Made by a program: the position numbers and the translations under genes. The notes below the pieces were generated by a model. It did no database searches and had not been told where the DNA came from. It saw only the letters and a list, made by a program, of their open reading frames with translations. From the NCBI GenBank assembly GCA_016210435.1, contig JACQUF010000114.1, positions 1-7,775 on the forward strand: 7,775 nucleotides of DNA, given 5' to 3'. Origin of the DNA: Chloroflexota bacterium (GTDB taxonomy: Bacteria > Chloroflexota > Dehalococcoidia > Lucifugimonadales > Lucifugimonadaceae). Of the stretch, positions 5,423 through 7,775 are shown piece by piece. Positions within the stretch are counted from its first letter, which is position 1. Every line of letters starts with the position of its first letter.

Positions 5423-5640
5423 GCCCACCGCATTACAGGTGGAGACGGGGGAGACCCTCACGATACCGCCAACAACAACTGACGATCGCGCTCGTGTAAC
5501 GGATCCGGTCGCTACCCGCTCAACCGTCGTTCGATGCCGTGGTACGATGCCGCCCGCGCCGAAGGAAAGGTCCCCGCGGCTTGAATCCTCGGGCGCGCTT
5601 GCGCCTTCACGCCGAAGGCGTCGGCGGGAGCGGCATCGCA
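5423..5640 (+). other. Intergenic leader before the RHS gene, with competing hairpins
   Basis: This 218-base gap holds no convincing gene. Near its right end are two overlapping stem-loops that cannot form together: GGCGC/GCGCC (5592-5596 with 5601-5605) and the stronger CGCCTTC/GAAGGCG (5602-5608 with 5614-5620, five-base loop). The second is followed closely by the GGGAG (5626-5630) that probably serves the RHS start. Neither has a T-run, so neither is a plain terminator. CGCCGAAGG also occurs as a direct repeat at 5557-5565 and 5610-5618, so a third pairing with CCTTC is possible. TACGAT at 5543-5548 could be a -10 box, but no good -35 accompanies it. No copy of the tRNA 3' end is present here. 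Confidence 0.4.
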
Positions 5641-7775
5641 GTGCCTCGTACGCATGTAATGAGGTCGAATCTTCCGTTCCGGCGTGTCGGGCTTATGGCC
5701 TGTCTGGTAATCCTTCTGGCCGTTGCCGTCATTGCGCTGTCGCGGTCTGACGCAAGGTCACGCCACGAGGCATTCGCCGCCACCTCTGACACCGCTGGTA
5801 CTACGACGCCGCCGTTCGCGACGGCGCCAGCGGCCAGCGCTCTCGACGATCCGACCTCTGCGGCGTACACGCCCGGCCAGGAGACGATCCTTCGGTCGGG
5901 CGACGGGAAACTTGCGGTGCGGATGCCACCGGGGGCGCTTTCGGAGACCGCGACTGTCGAGTACCGGGCACTGGTTCCGATGCCATCCACTTCGGTGCAG
6001 GTGTTCCGACAGTTCGACCTGACTGCCCACGCGGGGACGGAACCAGCCCGGCCGATCCGTACGTTCGATGCCCCTTTGACCCTCACGCTCCACTACGACG
6101 ACGACGAGGTGCGCGGGCTGGACTATCGCACATACACGCTTGCCTATTTCAACGAGACGGAAGACCGGTGGGAGCCTCTGCCGACGGAGCATGACGTGGC
6201 AAACCGGGTCCTCACCGCTCAGGTCGACCACTTCAGCATTTTTGCGGGCCAGGCCAACCCGGCGTACGCACTCCAGGGCATGGTCCAGAACTTCCAGGCT
6301 AACCTCAACGCGGGGAGCGCGGTGTTCTCGTATCCGTTCCAACTGCCGCCGGTTCCCGGCGACTCGCTTCCCGGAATCGCGCTCGTCTATGACAGCTCTG
6401 CGGTGAACGAGACCAAGAACCATCGTGACGTGGCGTCATGGGTTGGCACCGGTTGGGACGTTTCGCTCCCCCACATCTTCTACAACGATGAGTTGAGCAA
6501 GTACTTCCTGTCACTCAACGGAATACAGGGGGAGCTCGTACAGAACTCGGACGGCACCTGGTACACGCGCTCGGACTCGAATCTCAAGATCGAGCGCTCG
6601 CCCGGCGTCGCGACGTCCAGCGCCAAGAGCGCGGGTACCGGTGCGGACGCCGGAGGCGGGTCAGCGACATGGTCGAACCCAGGCAATATCACCGGGAGCG
6701 ACGACAGCCGTGCCACGGCGGCTTACCCGAATCCGTCAAACAATCTGGACGCGACGAACTTCGGTCTCAGCATTCCGTCGGGAGCGACGATCAACGGTGT
6801 TCAAGTCTCGATCGAAAAGGGGACGACCGTCAATTCCGGCGCGACGGTCACCGATACCACGGTCAGGCTGCTCAAAGCCGGCGCGGTCGTAGGCGACAAC
6901 AAGGCGTCTGGTACCGCATGGCCGATCGCCGACGCAAACGCCACCTACGGCGGCAGTTCGGACCTCTGGGGCACATCCTGGACGGCGGGCGACTTCACCC
7001 CGAGTGGCTTCGGCGTGCGAATCTCCGCTTCCCAGTCGGGTGGCGATTCCTCTCACACGATCGCGGTCGACCACGTGCGGATAACGGTCTACTTCACCCC
7101 GGAAACTCCCGACGTATTCGGGCTATTTTCCACGAAAAGCGCTGGGACGGGAGCCGACGTCGACGACTGCTGCGGAGGACCCGCTTGGTCGAATCCCGGC
7201 AACATCACAAGCAGCAATGACGCGAGCGCGCAGGTGACCGCGCACGTTAACTACGCCTCCGATTCGCTCCAGGCGACGAACTTCGCCTTCGCGATTCCGT
7301 CCGCGGCGACGATCAGCGGCATCGAGGTCCAAATCGAGCGCCGGGCATCCGCCGCGGGGATCAGGGACGGCAGCCTCCAGTTGTTGAAGGCCGGTGGGGT
7401 TGCCGGCGTCGACAAGCGTGACAATAGCGTCGACTGGCCATCCACCGACACCGTCAGGACCTACGGCGGCCCCACCGACCGTTGGGGCGTGAGCTGGACG
7501 CCCGCTGACATAAACGCCAGCAACTTCGGTGCGGCCCTCATGATCGGCGCAGCCCCGAACAGCCCGCTGGCCTACGTCGACCACATCCAGATCAAGGTCT
7601 ACTATGCCGACCTTCCGTCGTGGTGGACGGTCCGGACGCGCGACGGGACCACCTATGAGTTTGGAGGGGGTGGCGCCTGGAACCAATACATCAGAAACCC
7701 TGGTCCAAGGACCTGGCGATACGACCTGCGGGCAGTCACCGATGTTCACGGGAACTCCGCCACCACGACGTTCGC
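5641..7775 (+). CDS. RHS/YD-repeat-family secreted protein, N-terminal part (runs off the window)
   Basis: The frame stays open for 711 codons to the window edge. The start is probably GTG at 5641 (GGGAG ten bases upstream); ATG at 5659 is the alternative. A signal peptide or anchor is clear: basic residues then VGLMACLVILLAVAVIAL (16-33), with possible cleavage near AFA-A (about 46). A low-complexity Thr/Ala/Pro stretch leads to a ZU5-like domain at about 81-203 (GDGKLAVRMPPGAL start, DHFSIFAG end). Residues about 211-328 match the N-terminal region of RHS/SpvB-like proteins (NAGSAVFSYPFQLPPVPGDS, VGTGWDVSLPH). Two tandem 158-residue repeats occupy 329-486 and 499-656. RHS sequence resumes at 657-711 (WWTVRTRDGTTYEFGG, AVTDVHGNSATTTF). 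Such proteins form a hollow shell carrying YD repeats and often a C-terminal toxin, but that end lies outside the window. It may be element cargo or flanking chromosome. Confidence 0.88.
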   Translation, partial: MPRTHVMRSNLPFRRVGLMACLVILLAVAVIALSRSDARSRHEAFAATSDTAGTTTPPFATAPAASALDDPTSAAYTPGQETILRSGDGKLAVRMPPGALSETATVEYRALVPMPSTSVQVFRQFDLTAHAGTEPARPIRTFDAPLTLTLHYDDDEVRGLDYRTYTLAYFNETEDRWEPLPTEHDVANRVLTAQVDHFSIFAGQANPAYALQGMVQNFQANLNAGSAVFSYPFQLPPVPGDSLPGIALVYDSSAVNETKNHRDVASWVGTGWDVSLPHIFYNDELSKYFLSLNGIQGELVQNSDGTWYTRSDSNLKIERSPGVATSSAKSAGTGADAGGGSATWSNPGNITGSDDSRATAAYPNPSNNLDATNFGLSIPSGATINGVQVSIEKGTTVNSGATVTDTTVRLLKAGAVVGDNKASGTAWPIADANATYGGSSDLWGTSWTAGDFTPSGFGVRISASQSGGDSSHTIAVDHVRITVYFTPETPDVFGLFSTKSAGTGADVDDCCGGPAWSNPGNITSSNDASAQVTAHVNYASDSLQATNFAFAIPSAATISGIEVQIERRASAAGIRDGSLQLLKAGGVAGVDKRDNSVDWPSTDTVRTYGGPTDRWGVSWTPADINASNFGAALMIGAAPNSPLAYVDHIQIKVYYADLPSWWTVRTRDGTTYEFGGGGAWNQYIRNPGPRTWRYDLRAVTDVHGNSATTTF
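6625..7098 (+). repeat. First copy of a tandem 158-residue beta-sandwich-like domain repeat
   Basis: Encodes residues 329-486 of the RHS protein. It begins KSAGTGAD and passes through WSNPGNITGSDD, LDATNFGLSIPSGATINGVQ, VRLLKAG, TYGGSSDLWGTSWT and VDHVRITVYFT. The alternating hydrophobic pattern suggests an all-beta jelly-roll fold. It is exactly the same length (474 bases) as the second copy, but the nucleotide sequence has diverged clearly, so the duplication is old. Confidence 0.85.
7135..7608 (+). repeat. Second copy of the tandem 158-residue domain repeat
   Basis: Encodes residues 499-656. The same landmarks recur in order: KSAGTGAD, WSNPGNITSSND, LQATNFAFAIPSAATISGIE, LQLLKAG, TYGGPTDRWGVSWT and VDHIQIKVYYA. 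It is separated from the first copy by a 12-residue linker. Unlike the first copy it carries a Cys-Cys pair (DDCCGG) near its start, where the first has AGGG. Confidence 0.85.

Noticed and set aside
5421..5435. Possible attR: AGCCCACCGCAT just after the second ATPase resembles the tRNA end GGCCCACCATAT.
   Set aside because: Only about seven contiguous bases match (GCCCACC) and the T-arm sequence is absent. Real tRNA att repeats are normally longer, so chance is the better explanation.
5607..7749. Several minus-strand frames (up to 221 codons) opposite the RHS gene, and the 183-codon plus frame at 6669.
   Set aside because: All lie within the continuous RHS reading frame, which has recognisable domains and repeats. 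They arise from high GC and few stop codons.
1..7775. CRISPR array, insertion-sequence ends or rRNA.
   Set aside because: No regularly spaced direct repeats of CRISPR length, no transposase or terminal inverted repeats, and no rRNA-like sequence were seen.

Overview
The window is GC-rich bacterial DNA. It starts inside the 3' half of a tRNA gene with anticodon CAU, probably elongator tRNA-Met. Immediately downstream lies the left part of a compact integrated mobile element. The host phylum cannot be fixed from the sequence. The encoded CCA end, the high GC content and the very large RHS-type surface protein would suit Chloroflexota or another GC-rich, actinobacteria-like lineage, but this is only a guess.

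Layout: (1) tRNA 3' half (1-56), the presumed attachment site. (2) A leftward pair, 2226 to 98: a protein with two predicted helix-turn-helix segments, then a complete tyrosine recombinase that ends 42 bp from the tRNA. The two genes overlap by ATGA. (3) A divergent control region (2227-2357) with a credible leftward promoter. (4) A rightward module: an excisionase-like HTH protein, tandem GC hairpins, a 59-residue hypothetical protein, a DUF3631-type P-loop ATPase and a 35-residue CxxC micro-ORF, the last three joined by ATGA stop/start overlaps. Then, after a gap holding a leftward-pointing intrinsic terminator, comes a second ATPase. It looks like a distant HerA/FtsK-type (packaging or transfer) P-loop ATPase with a C-terminal HTH. 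(5) A 218-bp intergenic leader with two mutually exclusive hairpins. (6) The first 711 codons of a secreted RHS/YD-family protein, open to the right edge, with a ZU5-like domain and two tandem 158-residue beta-sandwich-like repeats.

How it fits together: the recombinase and Xis-like protein would drive integration and excision at the tRNA. The two-HTH protein is placed to regulate the divergent promoters. The DUF3631 ATPase is a plausible replication protein. Its 3' end carries ten copies of CGAAAC (both orientations, all three reading frames), which looks like an iteron-type binding cluster or origin embedded in the gene. The second ATPase could move DNA into a particle or a recipient cell. 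No capsid, portal, relaxase or conjugation-pilus gene is seen, and no second copy of the tRNA end is visible, so the right boundary is unknown. The RHS gene may be cargo or flanking chromosome.
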